Source: Cordia subcordata
Taxonomy: Eukaryota > Streptophyta > Magnoliopsida > Boraginales > Cordiaceae
Length of the DNA: 64,000 nucleotides
Direction: 5' to 3'
Assembly: GCA_028554755.1 (NCBI GenBank)
Contig: JAPTOF010000024.1
Coordinates: forward strand, 2,356,001 to 2,420,000
Below the pieces are notes generated by a model. That model made no database searches. It was not told the DNA's origin and was given only the letters and a program-made list of their open reading frames with translations. Made by a program: the position numbers and the translations under genes. Below are positions 10,841 to 23,227 of the stretch, in pieces (positions within the stretch are counted from its first letter, which is position 1; each line of letters opens with the position of its first letter).

Positions 10841-12539
10841 TCTTTATTTTGGGGTCCCCAACACCTTGGTGTTAATTTCAATTTTTGTTTTTGGCCACCT
10901 ATTTAGGTCTTTGCCAATGTGGAACATGTGATCCTCTATCATGAAATTTCTTGTAGTAACAATGAGTAGATACATGTCCTTTCTTTTTGCAATATGTATA
11001 AGTAACATTTGATCTTGGTGAAGAGGAAGATGTAGAAGTGGAAGCTTTGACAAAGCAGGTTTTGAAATACTTTTGATTAATACTAGGTTTGTATCCAATA
11101 CCGCTCTTATCAAAAGCCATTTTTTGACTTCCAAGAAGTTTTTCAAAATTTTCTTTGCCATTTGTAAATTTTTGAATAATTCTATTCAAATCCATGTTTT
11201 TCTTTTTCAAGTCTTTAACCTCTTTTTCAAATTTCACAAAATCTTCGGCATATGAATCATTTTCTTTTTCCAAGATTTCTATTTTTTCTATAAGAGAGGC
11301 ATTCGTCTTTTCCAAAATTTCTTTTTCATCAAGAACAAGTTTTAATTTTCTATGCATTTGCTTGTTTTTTGCCAATGCTAAAGATAGATCATCATGTAAT
11401 TTAGCAAATACATCTTTTAGTTCATCAAAACTATATTCCTCTTCCTCTTCTTCACTGGAAGAATAATAGATAAATGGAAAAGGTGCAGATAGTACCTCAT
11501 CCTCATTGGCCATGAGACAAAAGTTGGCTACCTCATGTTGCTCTTCCTCATATTCTTCACTTTTAGCGATGTCTCATGTGGCTTTAAGCACCTTGCCTTC
11601 TTTTTTCTTTGAAAGCCTTGGATAATTTGCTTTTATTTGTCCCTATTTGTTGCAATTGAAGCATTTTAATTCATCTCCTTTTGCATATTTTGTCCTTTTG
11701 AAATCCTTGCCTTTTTTTCCCTCCTTCTTCCAATTTGCATTGCTTGAAGATGCCCCTTTCTTCATTTTTCTAAATTTCATGAAACTTTTGAAATTCTGGC
11801 AAGAAGTGCAATTTTCTCATCTTCCAGGTCCTCATCATCTTCCTCATCATCACTTGTTGTGTATTTTGATGCAACTAGAGCAATAGACATCTTTGCTTTT
11901 CTCTCTTCTTCTTCGTGATCTTTTATCTGAAGCTCATGAGTCATAAGTGATCCGATGAGCTCATTTAGCTCCAATGTATTCAAATCTTTGGCTTCCTTTA
12001 TGGCTGTGACTTTTGGTTGCCATGATGATGGCAAGCTCCTTAGGCCTTTCATTACTTTCTCTACATTAGAATAATCTTTTCCAAGTGCTTTCAAACCGTT
12101 AGTAATTTCAACAAATCTAGAAAACATTTGCTCAACATTTTCATTTGGAAGAATCTTAAATAATTCGTATCTATGTACAAGCATAGAAATTCTAGATTCT
12201 TTTACTTGGCTAGTTCCTTCATAAGTTACTTCTAGTTGGTCCCAACGTTTCTTAGCCGAAGTGCACCACATTACCCTAGCAAATTTAGTTGCATTCACAG
12301 CATTGAATAAATAATGTAATGCCTTTTGTTTTAACACAAATAATTTAATATCTTCATCATTCCATTCATTTCAGGTTTGGGTATTCTTCTATCACCTTTT
12401 AATTTTGTAGGTAAAGTAGGCCCATTTTTTTCCAAGCTTTGTAATCATGTGATTGAATAAATACTTTCATTCTCATCTTTCAAAATGTATAATTTGTTCC
12501 ATTAAAGGGGGGTCCTTGTTTAATAGAAATTCCCTCCAT
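10841..12539 (-). pseudogene. Copia-1 gag pseudogene
   Basis: Starts at an ATG at 12539-12537, about 45 bases after the primer site. It has a frameshift near 12430, then 187 codons of the UBN2-type capsid domain (12337-11777; motifs KRWDQLEVTYEG and VEQMFSRFVEI). A decayed first knuckle at about 11640-11690 (CFNCNK, then a stop) follows. The long C-terminal part (11513-10899) has an acidic SSSEEEEEEY stretch, a strong coiled coil (heptad-like E/K/L pattern, about residues 15-120) and a second knuckle-like YCKKKGHVSTHC with one C replaced by Y. The extended coiled-coil Gag C-terminus is typical of Sireviruses. Gag would form the virus-like particle and package RNA. Confidence 0.8.
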
Positions 12540-12584
12540 ATTTGTTAAGATTCTACTAGGTGTTAAACTATAGGTAAAACCCTA

Positions 12585-12596
12585 GCTCTGATACCA
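12585..12596 (-). promoter_or_regulatory. Primer-binding site of Copia-1 (tRNA-iMet type)
   Basis: On the minus strand this reads TGGTATCAGAGC, the standard plant Copia site complementary to initiator tRNA-Met, two bases (AT) from the LTR end at 12599. Confidence 0.92.
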
Positions 12597-12598
12597 AT

Positions 12599-13925
12599 TG
12601 TAGGTGTAAATATCTTAAGGGGAGGGGGTGAATTAAGATATAATTACTAATTTTTATTTTTAAAAATTCTCAAAAAATCAACAATTTCTTTTAAGCAATA
12701 TATCAAACACAATATAAGCAATTTAGGCATGAATGATAATAAGAGTATAGGGAGAAGAGAGACAAACGATTTTAAGGTGGCTCGGCCATGCCTACATCCA
12801 CCACCCAAGGATGCTCCCCTTAAGAGTTCAACAACCTTCACTAATACGCTTCTTCAAATCTTGGTGAAGCACAAACCAATTTCTTACACCTCTTTGAAGC
12901 TTAATCTTCAAAGACCCCAAGAGTTCTACTCTTTAGGATTTCTCCACCCTTTATGAGATTTAATGAATAAATCTCACAAGAATTCTAGCTCATAAAGTGT
13001 GTATAAAATCAAATGAATAAGAAACGATAGAATCTTAAAATTTTTCTTCTCAAAAGAAGATATTGCAATGAATAAAGCTCTTGAAAGCTCAAAGATATTG
13101 CAAGAATGGTTCAAAGCATGATTGAATGATGATATAGGATTTTGCACACTTGAATTGATGATTTGAATGTGTAATGAATGTGTATTTAAAGAGTTTTTTG
13201 GGTTAGGGATTTGGTAGGTGAAGAAAAGAGGGACAAATAGCCAGAACGGTAATGAACGGCTAGTGCATTTATTACAGTAGCCCATTCAGCCGTTAGACCG
13301 ACTGAGTCGTTCGGCTTGCACTTGACCCTCTCTAACTAGGCCGGACGCCTTAGCCGGTCAACCGGCTAAGGAGTCTGGATTTGTCCTTTAGCTTCTATTT
13401 TGGTTGGGCAACCCACCCAGGTTAGCCGATCGACCAGCTGGGGGGTCCGACCACTCCAGAAAGTGAAGTGAATCCAAACTTTTGCCAAAACCCTTTTTTA
13501 GTGCAATTTTCACAACTCCAAAACATTTTGAGATATTTTGTAAATATATGTTATGACTTGAAATACCTCAAAAACACATTTTTACTCTATGTGTGCATTC
13601 AAATTCATTTGTGCCTATATGAAATCAAATATGCAAGAGTTTTAAAAATTTGTTTGAACAATGAAGAAGATTTGAGCCAAACATATACAATATTTAGGCA
13701 TTTCACAAAAGAGTAAAAGCATGCCCAGTACCCCTTATGACGTCTCTTCTCCTCCTTATGCCTTCACATCTTCTTGTTCTTCAAATGACGTGTTTTTGCT
13801 CATCTTCTTCTTCTATCTTTCAAACATCTACTTACATTTAAGCATTTATCTTCATAAGATGTTTTTAGTCAAATAATGCATATAAATTTTCTTCATCAAA
13901 ACTAATAGCAATTATTTAGCCAACA
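12599..13925 (-). repeat. 5' LTR of Copia-1
   Basis: 1,327 bases, TGTTGGC...CCTACA on the minus strand. A TATA-like stretch (TTTAAATACAC on the minus strand) lies at about 13183-13193. Upstream of it (13300-13460) U3 holds the palindrome AGCCGGTCAACCGGCT (13352-13367) and a second copy near 13423-13436. The right end is followed by CACAT (13926-13930). Confidence 0.9.
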
Positions 13926-13930
13926 CACAT
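13926..13930. repeat. Target-site duplication CACAT, right copy (Copia-1)
   Basis: Matches 4037-4041. The next two bases, CA at 13931-13932, are the terminal TG (minus sense) of the interrupted E2 LTR; from 13933 the sequence is Athila-1 LTR. Confidence 0.7.
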
Positions 13931-13932
13931 CA

Positions 13933-14768
13933 ATATATATATTAAGCCATCGAATTCCATAGCATAAGAGTGTTAAATCAACCCATTACATAAGCTAAAT
14001 CACCTTATTCAAGTCTAGTCCAGCATAATATAAAATAAGATGAAAAAGAGAATATGAAACTTCTCTTTCATCCTAGTTATCCTTGTACAAAATTTGAGCA
14101 AATCCTAATTCCAAAGTTATTAAATCCCTACGAACAAGCTTGAATCCAAGTAGGAAGTGTGTGAAAGGTGTGTGTGAGGTGGGTGAGTTACATTTTGGTG
14201 CATGTGAAATGTGGGTGTAAAGTGTGTGTGCATTTATGATAATTAATGCTGAAAATAGGGTCCTATTTATAGGCAGCAGCGACATTACCGGTCAACCCTA
14301 CTGGTCGGCCGGTAAATAGGAGGGGATTAACTGGTTCTTTAAGTGAGTCTTTGGGATTAAGGTTGACCTTATCGGTCAGCCAGTAGGTTCAGTCGGTAAG
14401 CTCTTCTGTTCTCTGGATTTACTAGCTAACCCTACTGGTTGGCCGGAAGCATTTTAGGCATCGACCAATTCCTTCTTTTTGCTTCAATCTTCATCTTCTT
14501 TGCCTTTGGCCTCTTCCCCACAACCTGTACACCTTTTATCTTCATCATCCCTCATCTTGCAAGCTTTGTTTTCAACCCAAGTCTAACCTAGATCATTAAA
14601 ACAAGCAATTAGTATACCATTTATCTATTAAACTCAACTACGTAAACTTATCTTTGTTAAGCATAATTCTATCTAAATGTACTACCCTAATGCCACTTTA
14701 TATACTTATAACACCTCTAAAATATGTAGAAAATGAAATATAAACACACACTAAATCAAAGAATATCA
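13933..14768 (-). repeat. 3' LTR of Athila-1 (U3 and R part)
   Basis: Starts TGATATTC on the minus strand at 14768 and is cut at 13933 by E2. The cut end (ATATTAAGCCATCGAATT) matches the sequence at which the 5' LTR copy is lost at its other end (49580-49604), which supports one element. The TATA box TATAAATAGG (minus) is at about 14262-14271. U3 holds a GGTCAACC/GGTCGGCCGG pair at 14288-14312. The rest of this LTR should lie left of the window, beyond E2. Confidence 0.75.
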
Positions 14769-16200
14769 ACACCCTCAAACATTCTTCTTGCTTGTCCCCA
14801 TGCAAGTCCAAACCTAAGTCTATCTCAAGGGCGATAAAAGAGGTTGCCTAAGGGATTGACTCGCTATCTCAGTAAAATATAAGAAGCATGAAGGGGTCAT
14901 TCCTTTCAAAGAGGGGTCCCCAAGCCTTTTGAGTCCACACCTTACTCAAAAGAGGCCTTGCACCTTAAGGGAAGTTCCCAAGTAGCTTTAAGATTACCAT
15001 AAACCTAGGACTTTTATGCACGCATATGAGATGTTAATACTTTGTGCCCTCTCAACTAACATGGCCTTCCCAATATGCACAATGCCTCAAAGATAAGAAG
15101 AGAAAGAATGTACAAACACGATGGCCCATAAGATGACGTAAGAGCCTTAATCACATTACAATGAAAGAACGAAGGAAGTAACTTGTGCTAAGATGATATT
15201 GTGTCACTTAAGCACTTATTCTATAAACTTTTTAGTGCCTTTGTCTTTCTTTTCCTTTTCACCTTTTTTTCTCGATTTTTTAACTTTTTCATCTTTTTGC
15301 ACCTTTTCACCTTTTTCTTTTTTTTTGGATTTTTTGCAATTTCGCATTTCATTAGATGACAAAAAGAAAAGAAAAAGAAAGGCTAAGGCACATAAAAAAG
15401 GACCAATCAAGGAAGGGGCACTCATATCAACACCTATTTTCAATCACTCTTTCCAACCAAGCTATGGGGTAACTACAAGGTGCATTCTTAAAGGCACTCA
15501 CTCCAGACAACTTTCAAAGGCATCCCCTCTAAGACCTGGCTTTCCCTCCATTCCATTCACTCCCTACAATGCAAACTTATTTTTACCAATCAATTGAGTC
15601 AATCGCAATAGCCAACACTCCCATCGACCAAGGGATAAACGACTTTATATGCATAAAAATCGAAGAAATTTTCACCATTTTTAGGCAAATAATGCAATCT
15701 ACCCTAATGAAGCATAAAACACAAAGAATGAAACTTCCATAGCCGCAAACCTAAACTTTTCTTATCCTCAAGCAAATAAAATAGAACCATATGACAAGTA
15801 AATAAACAACACAAAGTAGGTAAGGGTGGTGGGGACGGGGTAGATATATGGGAAATAAGTGGAGAAAGGATTGATACAACCTTGCATTCTTAAAGCTCTC
15901 TATGTCAATGATCAACATTTCAACTACTAATCCTGTTATTCAACAAACCACAAAGACTCATAAAGAACTAGGTTAGTAGCATTGCCAATACAAGCTTACA
16001 TTGGCATGTGCAAATAATGAGACAAGGTATACCCTATGGGAAAGGGGATTGGGATTCAACACTTTGTGTGAGTGAAAAGAAAGAAAACAAACATAAGGAA
16101 AATGAAATAAGGAATGAAAATGACAAAATTTAACCTAGGTTGCCTTCTAGTAGCATTAACCACAATGCCATCCACCAGGCGATCACCAACTCATCATCAA
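14769..16200 (-). other. Athila-1 3' untranslated module with two polypurine signatures
   Basis: No conserved coding frame. Next to the LTR (14769-14800) the minus strand carries GGACAAGCAAGAAGAATG then TTGAGGGTGT, the polypurine tract. A second copy of the same signature lies at about 15745-15775. Between them is a pyrimidine-rich run (15235-15350 on the plus strand) and a short low-complexity frame (15193-15597) that I do not accept as a gene. Near 16135-16200 is the 'cctaggttgcc...ctagtagcatt' block that follows integrase in each Athila element here. Confidence 0.6.
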
Positions 16201-19200
16201 CCTCCATAGCTGAGATCCAAAAGCACTAAAGTCTCAAAACAAGCCATGCTCAGATCACATGCATGTTTTAGGTACTGCTCGTTCACTGTCAACTCTCGGC
16301 CATTCTTCAAGTCCTTCATCTTCACTGCTCTAAAAGGGTAAGCTACCATCACTTTGTACGGACTATCATATCTCGTCTTTAGCTTTCAGCTTCAAATGTG
16401 AGTTAAATAGCCAAGCTTTATCAGAGGGAGAAAATGATTTCCTAATAATATGTCTATCATGAATCGTCTTCATCCTATTCTTATAAAGCTTGGCTCTCTC
16501 ATATGCATCATACCTAAGCTCTCCTAATTCCACTAGGTTAAGCTTTTTTTCCTTACTCGTTTTTGCCATATCAAAATTTAGGGTCTTGATTGCCTAATAA
16601 GCCATATGCTCAAGCTTAACCAATAAGTGACAAGCTTTTTCGTAAACTAACCTATAGGGGGACATACCAATGGGACTCTTAATACAGTAGGCCTGCAAAG
16701 CATCATTCAACCTAATAGACCAATCTCTCTTATCAGGCCTGACCGTTTTCTCTAAAATAGACTTGATCTCCCTATTAGACACTTCAACTTGTCCACTTGT
16801 TTGTGGGTGATAAGGGGTAGCAACCTTATGAGTGACCAAATATCTTCTCAATAATGCCTAAAGTGTCTTATGGCGAAAATGTTGGCCACCATCACTAATC
16901 AAGACCCTACGGACTCCAAATCTAGAGAAAATGTTCTCCTTAATAAACTTCACCATTGCCTTATGGTCATTAAGGCATGTGGGAATTGCCTCAACCTATT
17001 TGGACATATAGTTTGCGACCACTAAAATGTATTAATACCAAATGAAAGATGGAAATGAACTAATGAAATCAAGGCCCTAACTGTCAAATAGTTCACATGG
17101 AAGAATAGGTGACAAAGGCATCATATTTCTCCTAGAGATGGACCTGGATTGTTGACATCTATCATACTTCTTAAAATACTTTTGGGCATACCTAAAGAGA
17201 GTGGGCTAAAAGAATCCACTTTGTAAGACTTTCGTGGTGGTCTTTTGCCACTAAAGTGACCTCCACAACCTTTATCATGACACATGCTCAACACGCTCTC
17301 ATACTCGTCTTCGGACACACACTGGTGAATCACTTGATCCACACACACTTTGAAGAGGTAAGTATCTTCCCAAAAGAAATGTCTCACTTGCACTCAGAAC
17401 CTATCTCTCTATCTCTTCTCCCAATAGAAGGGAAAATGCCTGATGGCAACATAATTGACTATATGAGCAAACCACGGTGTATGATGTGAGATGGCAAACA
17501 ATTGTTCGTCGGGGAAGAAATCACAAAAGGGGGAAAGATCACTAGAAGACTCACTAACAAGATAAGAAAAATGATCCGTAACCAAATTCTCGCTACCCTT
17601 CTTGTCCCTAGTTTCAACATCAAACTCTTGAAGAAGGAGCATCCACCTAATCAAGTAGGGCTTAGACTCTTTCTTAGCTAACAAATACCTCAATGTCACA
17701 TGATCGGTGTAGACAATTACCTTGGACCTTAAGATGTACAACCTCAACTTGTCAAGGGCGAAGACAATTGCTAGAAACTTTTTTTCTGTGGTGGTATAGT
17801 TCTTTTAAGCCTTATCAAAAGTCTTAATAGTATAATAAACTACATAGGGCAACTTATCTTTCCTTTGGCCTAAAATAGCTCTTATTGCAAAGTTGGATGC
17901 GTCACACATAACCTTAAATGGGAGACTATAGTTAGGTAGCTGGATGATTGGGGAGGAGGATAATAAGGATTTAAGCCTATTAAAGCTCCAACACACTCAT
18001 CATTGAACTCAAAAGGAACATTGTGCACTAAGAGCCTAGAGCAGCACTATATGGCTAAAATCTTTAATAAACCTACAGTAGAATCCTACATACCTTAGAA
18101 AAGATCTAATATCCTTGACACACTTAAGGATAGGCAACTTTTTAATAAGCTTTACCTTAGCTAGGTCAACTTGAATGCCACTAGAGGAAACTACATAACC
18201 CAAGACTATCCCTCTTTGCACTATGCTGTAGGAATTATCCCAATTCAACATTAAGTCCTTCTCCAAACTATAGTCTAAGACTAAAGAGAGGTGACTAAGG
18301 TACTCATCAAAGCTATCACCGAAGACTTAGAAATCATCCATGAATATCTCTAAGTGCTTCATAATCATATTGCTAAAAATGACCATTATACACCTCTGAA
18401 ATGTTGCTAGTGCATTACAAAGACCGAAGGGCATTCTCGTATAGGCAAAAGTGCCATAGGGACAGGTAAAGGTGGTCTTCTCTTGGTCCTCGGGAAATAA
18501 GGGGATCTGATTATACCCCGAATAGCCATATAGAAAACAATAGTATCTATTCCCAGCTACTCTATCTAAGATCTTATCTAGAAAAGGCAATGGGAAATGA
18601 TGCTTCCTAGTTCTAGAGTTGAGATTTTTATAGTTAATACAATTCTTCACCCTGTAGGAGTACGTGTAGAAATAAGCTCTCCTCTCTAATTCTCTGCCAT
18701 CATGATCCCAAACTTCTTAAGGACTATATGAACTGGACTAGCCCACTCACTGTTTGGGATCAGATAGATAACACATGTATCTAAAAGCTTAATGATCTCC
18801 TTCTTAACAACCTCGCTCATGTATGGATTTAGCCTTATTTGTATCTTCCTAGAAGAAACAGCTTAGTCCTCAAGGTGAATACGGTACATACAAACTGAAG
18901 GGTCTATGCCTCTCAAATCATCTATCTTCCACCTTATTGCCTTCATATGTTTCCTAAGAACTTCTAAGAGATGCTCCTCATACTCACTAGATAGATCGGA
19001 TGCTATGATCATCGGAAGGGTTTTGCTAACACCTAAGAATGCATGCTTCAAATACTTGGGAAGGCGTTTGAGCTTTAAAAAGGAGCTAGGCTCGACCAAG
19101 GGGGACTCAACCTCAACATTATCAATATAGACAACACTAAAATCAAGAGTAGAAGGAACAACCTCAAGTGACTTCTCCATTAAAGAATTCTCAACTAAGG

Positions 19201-20263
19201 AGGTGGAAGCTACAAGTTTTTGCTTTATGGTCTCTAAATTAAAACTAGATAATAAATCCTCAAATTTTCTTGAATCCTTGCTATCAGTCATGGCCCTCAT
19301 TACAAAGTATTCAACACAAGAATCAATGACAACAACCCTAAAGCACTCTTCTTTATTCATATCTCATCCTACACTAGCCCTATTCACTGCCTCTGTAACT
19401 TTCATGGTGGACCTCAAATTCCCAAACTTCATCTCTAATAACCCTGACCTACAGTGAATAACGGCATCCACAGTAGCAAGAAAGGGGCGACCTAAAAGGA
19501 CGGGAGTAGAATACCTCGAATCGTGAGCCGAATCCTTATCTAGCACTATAAAGTTGATAAGATACATGAACTCTCCTACCTAAACTAGCTCATCTTCTAT
19601 TAAACCCCTAGGTCTCTTCTCAGACTTATCAGCTAGCTAAAGGGTAATATGCATGGGTGATAAGTCTCTTAAACCTTATTGATAATAAACTGAGTAAAGA
19701 TTGAGGTTTACACTAGACCCTATCTCTATCAAGGAGTGATCTATCTCAGTCTTCTTGATTCCTACAAGGAATAGTGAAGGCTCTAGGGTCACTCAACTTA
19801 GACAGAAGGCTCGATGTATGAATGCTACTCACCTTCTCTATGAGCTTCACCTTTTTAGGCATAATCGAGGCTCTATGTTTCCTCGTGCAAGGATCCTTAA
19901 AGAAATTTGAATAATAGAAAATAGAATGGGTTGCATCTATCAATGAAGATTGACCTTTAGATCTTTATGATGCTCTAGGACTTTTAGAAACCAAGTATTT
20001 TCACTTGGTAATGGCCTCTCTAAGATAGATAGGAATAGAACTCTAAGTGCAACATCCTTTGACTCATGCAAATTATCAATTGACTGTTTTCCTTCCTTAT
20101 CTCGGTGGGAAGTACTACTCTTACCATGTTCTCTAACGAGGTCTACTCTCTTAGCAAAACTTTCTCTATGATCTCTCTCAATATGGGGACGACCAAGCTC
20201 TTTAGACTCAAAAGAACTAGCAGGTGTAGGCTTTGCATATTCAACTCCTATCCTATTATCCAC
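16201..20263 (-). pseudogene. Athila-1 pol pseudogene
   Basis: Minus-strand Ty3/Gypsy pol in Athila order. The gag-pol linker (20263-19746) is followed by the protease, where the expected D-L-G-S-S-V-N site reads EIGSSVN (about 19700-19715). The block PVLLGRPFLATVDA (19567-19364) and a linker (19360-18863) come next. RT (18650-18036) has YCFLYGYSGYNQI, so the first catalytic D is Y (codon 18528-18530), while FMDDF is intact. RNase H follows (17996-17805, 17747-17409), then the integrase zinc-binding region (17393-17121) and core (17080-16594) with the second D (LISDGG) and E ([10 protein letters not shown]) present. The C-terminal part is 16569-16201. At least ten stops and several frameshifts are present; this is the most decayed of the long Athila copies. 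Its gag is split by Athila-2. Confidence 0.85.
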
Positions 20264-21368
20264 TAACCTACCACTCCTAAGAGTGGTGACACTTAGCCTA
20301 GGCCTAAAAGAGATAAGTGGTATTAGTTAAGAAATAGGACTAGACTCTATGGTTCATCTCTAGTTTGGAAGGTAACTTTCGAGGGTCGCTACTGCTCATC
20401 TGACTAACAAGTTACCTTAATAGTGCCTTAAACCTAGCCATCTGCTGCCTATAGCTAGCTCTTGCCTATTATCTACTAACTCTAGTTCCTGACTAGCCAA
20501 AGCCTATTGCTGATTTTGAACAAACTATATCATCTTCATCATATCATTGCTAAGGGGCTATCTGCTAGAAGAAGCAGGTAATACTTAGGGCTAAGAAGTA
20601 CTAGTGACCCTAGGGTGATTGACATTGTAGAACCTTGGGGGATATGCAAAATGGGGTCACTGTTAGAGTGGGCCCTGGGACTGGAAATAAGACTCATGCT
20701 AACCTTGTCTCTAAGAGAATTTAGGTTGTCCCTCTAACCTGGTTGTAAGGGTTCGAATATGGGTTATACTTTTGGGAATAGCCTTGGATAGCACACACTT
20801 GCTCCTGCATGAAATCGAGAAACTGGGGTGCCAGGGGGCAAGCTATAGTTTTGTGAGAAGATTTGGAACATAAAGCACACACTTTAACTCCTAAAGAGAC
20901 AAAGAACAAACCCATGGAATTAGCTCTACAACCTTGGGATGAAAGAGTCAAAGAGATGAACTAATCTAGCTTGTTCGTAAAGGCTTCTACCTTAGTGGGC
21001 AAATCTTAAAAAACTCCAACCTCGTGGACACCTCTTCTATTCACTCCTCGACTGGACCTATCTATAGTGGAGCTTTGGACAGAGTTCTCGGTCAATAAAT
21101 CCATTTTCATCCAAACCTCACTTGGTCTCAAATTGTATAATCCACCACAAGAGATGGAATTGGCGATCATCCTATTTTGTTCATTCAAACCTCGAAAGAA
21201 ATACTGGAAAAGGTCATGAACACCATACTCGTGGTGTGTGCACTACTTAAGAAGTTCATTAAACCTCTCCCAAGCTTCATGAGAAGACTCTAAATCATGT
21301 TGGGAGAAAGTCATAATAGATACCCTCAAATTGGCCATAGGAAAGAATTTTTGGTAGAACCTAGAATG
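20264..21368 (-). pseudogene. Athila-1 gag pseudogene, C-terminal part
   Basis: Downstream part of gag; the start lies at 38331-38883 beyond Athila-2. It contains the retrotransposon capsid block (QYFFRGLNEQNRM, about 21220-21170), then 21188-21006, and a CCHC knuckle CALCSKSSHKTIAC (20880-20840) followed by YNPYSNPYN, the Athila-typical segment. Several Q-to-stop changes occur (20350-20700). The upstream edge, ATGAAGCT at 21366-21373, is where the TSD of Athila-2 begins; the codons on both sides correspond to the WDELQ region of the intact family. Confidence 0.8.
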
Positions 21369-21373
21369 AAGCT
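21369..21373. repeat. Target-site duplication AAGCT, left copy (Athila-2)
   Basis: AAGCT directly precedes the LTR end TGATACAC at 21374. The same five bases follow the other LTR end at 38326-38330. Gag codons continue from one side to the other, so 21374-38325 is one inserted unit. Confidence 0.75.
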
Positions 21374-23227
21374 TGATACACTATTTGAACACAAACCTAA
21401 ATAGCCTGTAAGTGCACAGGTCATGTGTACTATGGTGTGTGCGAGTGCTGGGTCAAATCTCCGGGGATCCCTAACTTGTATGGTGTCCTAAGCTATGTAC
21501 ATCCTAAGAGCTACGTGTTGGGTCCCTAAACAATGATGTTTTGGGGGGTTTTTGGTTTAAAGGGAGCTCAAAAAAGATAAACCTAATCTAAAGGCAAGGA
21601 AATAAAAGATGTGCGTGTGTGTGATAAAGAAATCAAGTGTTCTAAGGGGATTAAATTGTCTAAAATGAGGACTAGGGTGATTACGTCTTATTTATGGTGA
21701 TTACTACGTCTTTCTAGGGTTGCAAGATAGATTATACCAAATGCTCTAGTCTAGACCTTTAATTAGTCTTCTAATTTGTACCCTAAGCCTTAGTGCGGGC
21801 CTATCCCTAGGTAGCGATGCCTAACAGTACGACGTGGTCTTTATGACTTAGATATTAAGGCTAGCTAATAAGGTTCTAAGTGATTTAGATCAATTAACCT
21901 TAGCAGTTAGTCCACTAATTAGTTCCCTAATCTGACCCTAGGACTTGGTACGAGTCCGTCCCTAAGCTTCGCCCCACTTAGAGCTACGTCATGGTCCTTA
22001 TGTACCTAATGCCATACGAGGGACTAAGGAGTTACTTAGGTGTCTTAGAATGAACCCATCTTAGTTCCTAAACCATTAGTTGGATTTAAAGCTAAAACCT
22101 ATGGTTCCTAGAGTCGACTAAACCTATCTAGACTCCTAATTAGCTGGATTAATAGCTAAAAGGGACTCGGTCTAAACTAGTCCTAACTTATGCACCGTCT
22201 TTCTAAAGACATTAAAGAGGATTGGTATCTAATAGTGATAGTCTTTCTAAGGCAAGGTGTTGTGAATATGACATTCTATTCATAGTACAAACACACAGAA
22301 GTTTATTTTACGCTGTAGGAAACATTCAAGGCATGTTTCATACTCACATAGACATGAATAAAACCAACCCAGTTCATATTATCCATAATCACATACATAG
22401 ACATGCATAATCTAAGGATTAGAAGTGTTCTATAGCAAATACAACTCAATCTATATACATACTACTCACTCAAGCATTACATCAAACACATGGACATGAA
22501 ATGATACAAAGCTTTTCAAAATAAGAACAAAGTATGTATATATATAAGCCAATAAAATCCCATAACAAAGAGTATGTAAATCATCACATTACACAAGTTT
22601 AGGCACCTTAAATCATCTACTCAAGCATGAAGTATATAAGAATGAAGGAGGTTACAGAAATCTCCCCTTCTATCTTTGTTTGTCTCTTTACAATCTTCAG
22701 TAATCTTCACCAATTGATGTTACAATCCTCTAAAATCAACTTACTTGCAAGTGGGTGTATGTGTTAGTGTGTGTATTAGAGGTGGGTGAAAGTAGGGTTT
22801 TGTGTGTGTAAAGTGGGTGTGTGAATGGAAGGTGAAAAAGGGATCAAAATCTACTAAAAATGGGCTAGAAGAGGGCTTAAATAGTGCAACAATCACGTTT
22901 AGCCTGGAGCCTTGGCCGATCAATCGGCCTAGTAATGAGGTCGACTGGCCCAAAATGGGTTGCTCTCTATTTTAGGTGGTCCCATAGGCCGGTTGACTGG
23001 CCTTGGAAGGGGGGTCGACCGGTCAAGTCAAAAGCTGGCCAATTTTCTTGCGTTGCGTCTGTTTCACTCAGGTTGCTTTTTTTCTTCACCCGATTGCTTC
23101 CAAACACCTCTTCGATACTTCTCCCATATGCTGAACACCTCAATCTTGACTCTATCATCAATTCTCCATCAATTCAAGTCCTGAGCTTTTGACCTATCTT
23201 CACCAACACGAGAAATACGCATGCATT
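21374..23227 (-). repeat. 3' LTR of Athila-2 (start of U3 missing)
   Basis: Minus-strand LTR ending ...GTGTATCA at 21374 beside the AAGCT duplication. It has the repeated 'agctggatttaaagcta' blocks in U5 (22080, 22140), a TATA-like CTATTTAAGCC (minus) at about 22870-22880 and a U3 rich in palindromes (GGCCGATCAATCGGCC at 22914-22929, plus 22986-23004 and 23016-23030). It lines up with the U3 fragment at 37815-38325. It stops abruptly at about 23227, about 160 bases short of its TG start, where Athila-3 LTR sequence of the opposite orientation begins. Confidence 0.8.

Larger units (their letters stand above)
4044..13925 (-). mobile_element. Copia-1: nearly full-length Sirevirus-type Ty1/Copia element
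   Basis: A 9.9-kb element with LTRs at 4044-5365 and 12599-13925, a tRNA-iMet-type primer site (12585-12596), a polypurine tract (5366-5382), gag, pol in Copia order (protease, integrase, RT, RNase H) and an extra ORF region between RNase H and the 3' LTR. The Sirevirus assignment rests on three points: the LTR junction AGAT/TGTTGG with the TCATCAAAAAG...GGGAGAT tract, a second upstream purine motif, and the extra env-like ORF. Gag, pol and the extra ORF are all broken, so it is not autonomous. It is flanked by CACAT duplications and sits inside the 5' LTR of E2. Confidence 0.9.

Noticed and set aside
15193..15597. 134-codon plus-strand frame rich in F, S and K
   Set aside because: Low-complexity pyrimidine/purine runs in the Athila-1 3' untranslated module; not open in the matching regions of Athila-2 and Athila-3.
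21374..23227. Reading this LTR as the 5' LTR of the neighbouring Athila-1 pol
   Set aside because: There is no primer site between it and gag, and its AAGCT flank pairs with 38326-38330, so it is the 3' LTR of the inserted Athila-2.
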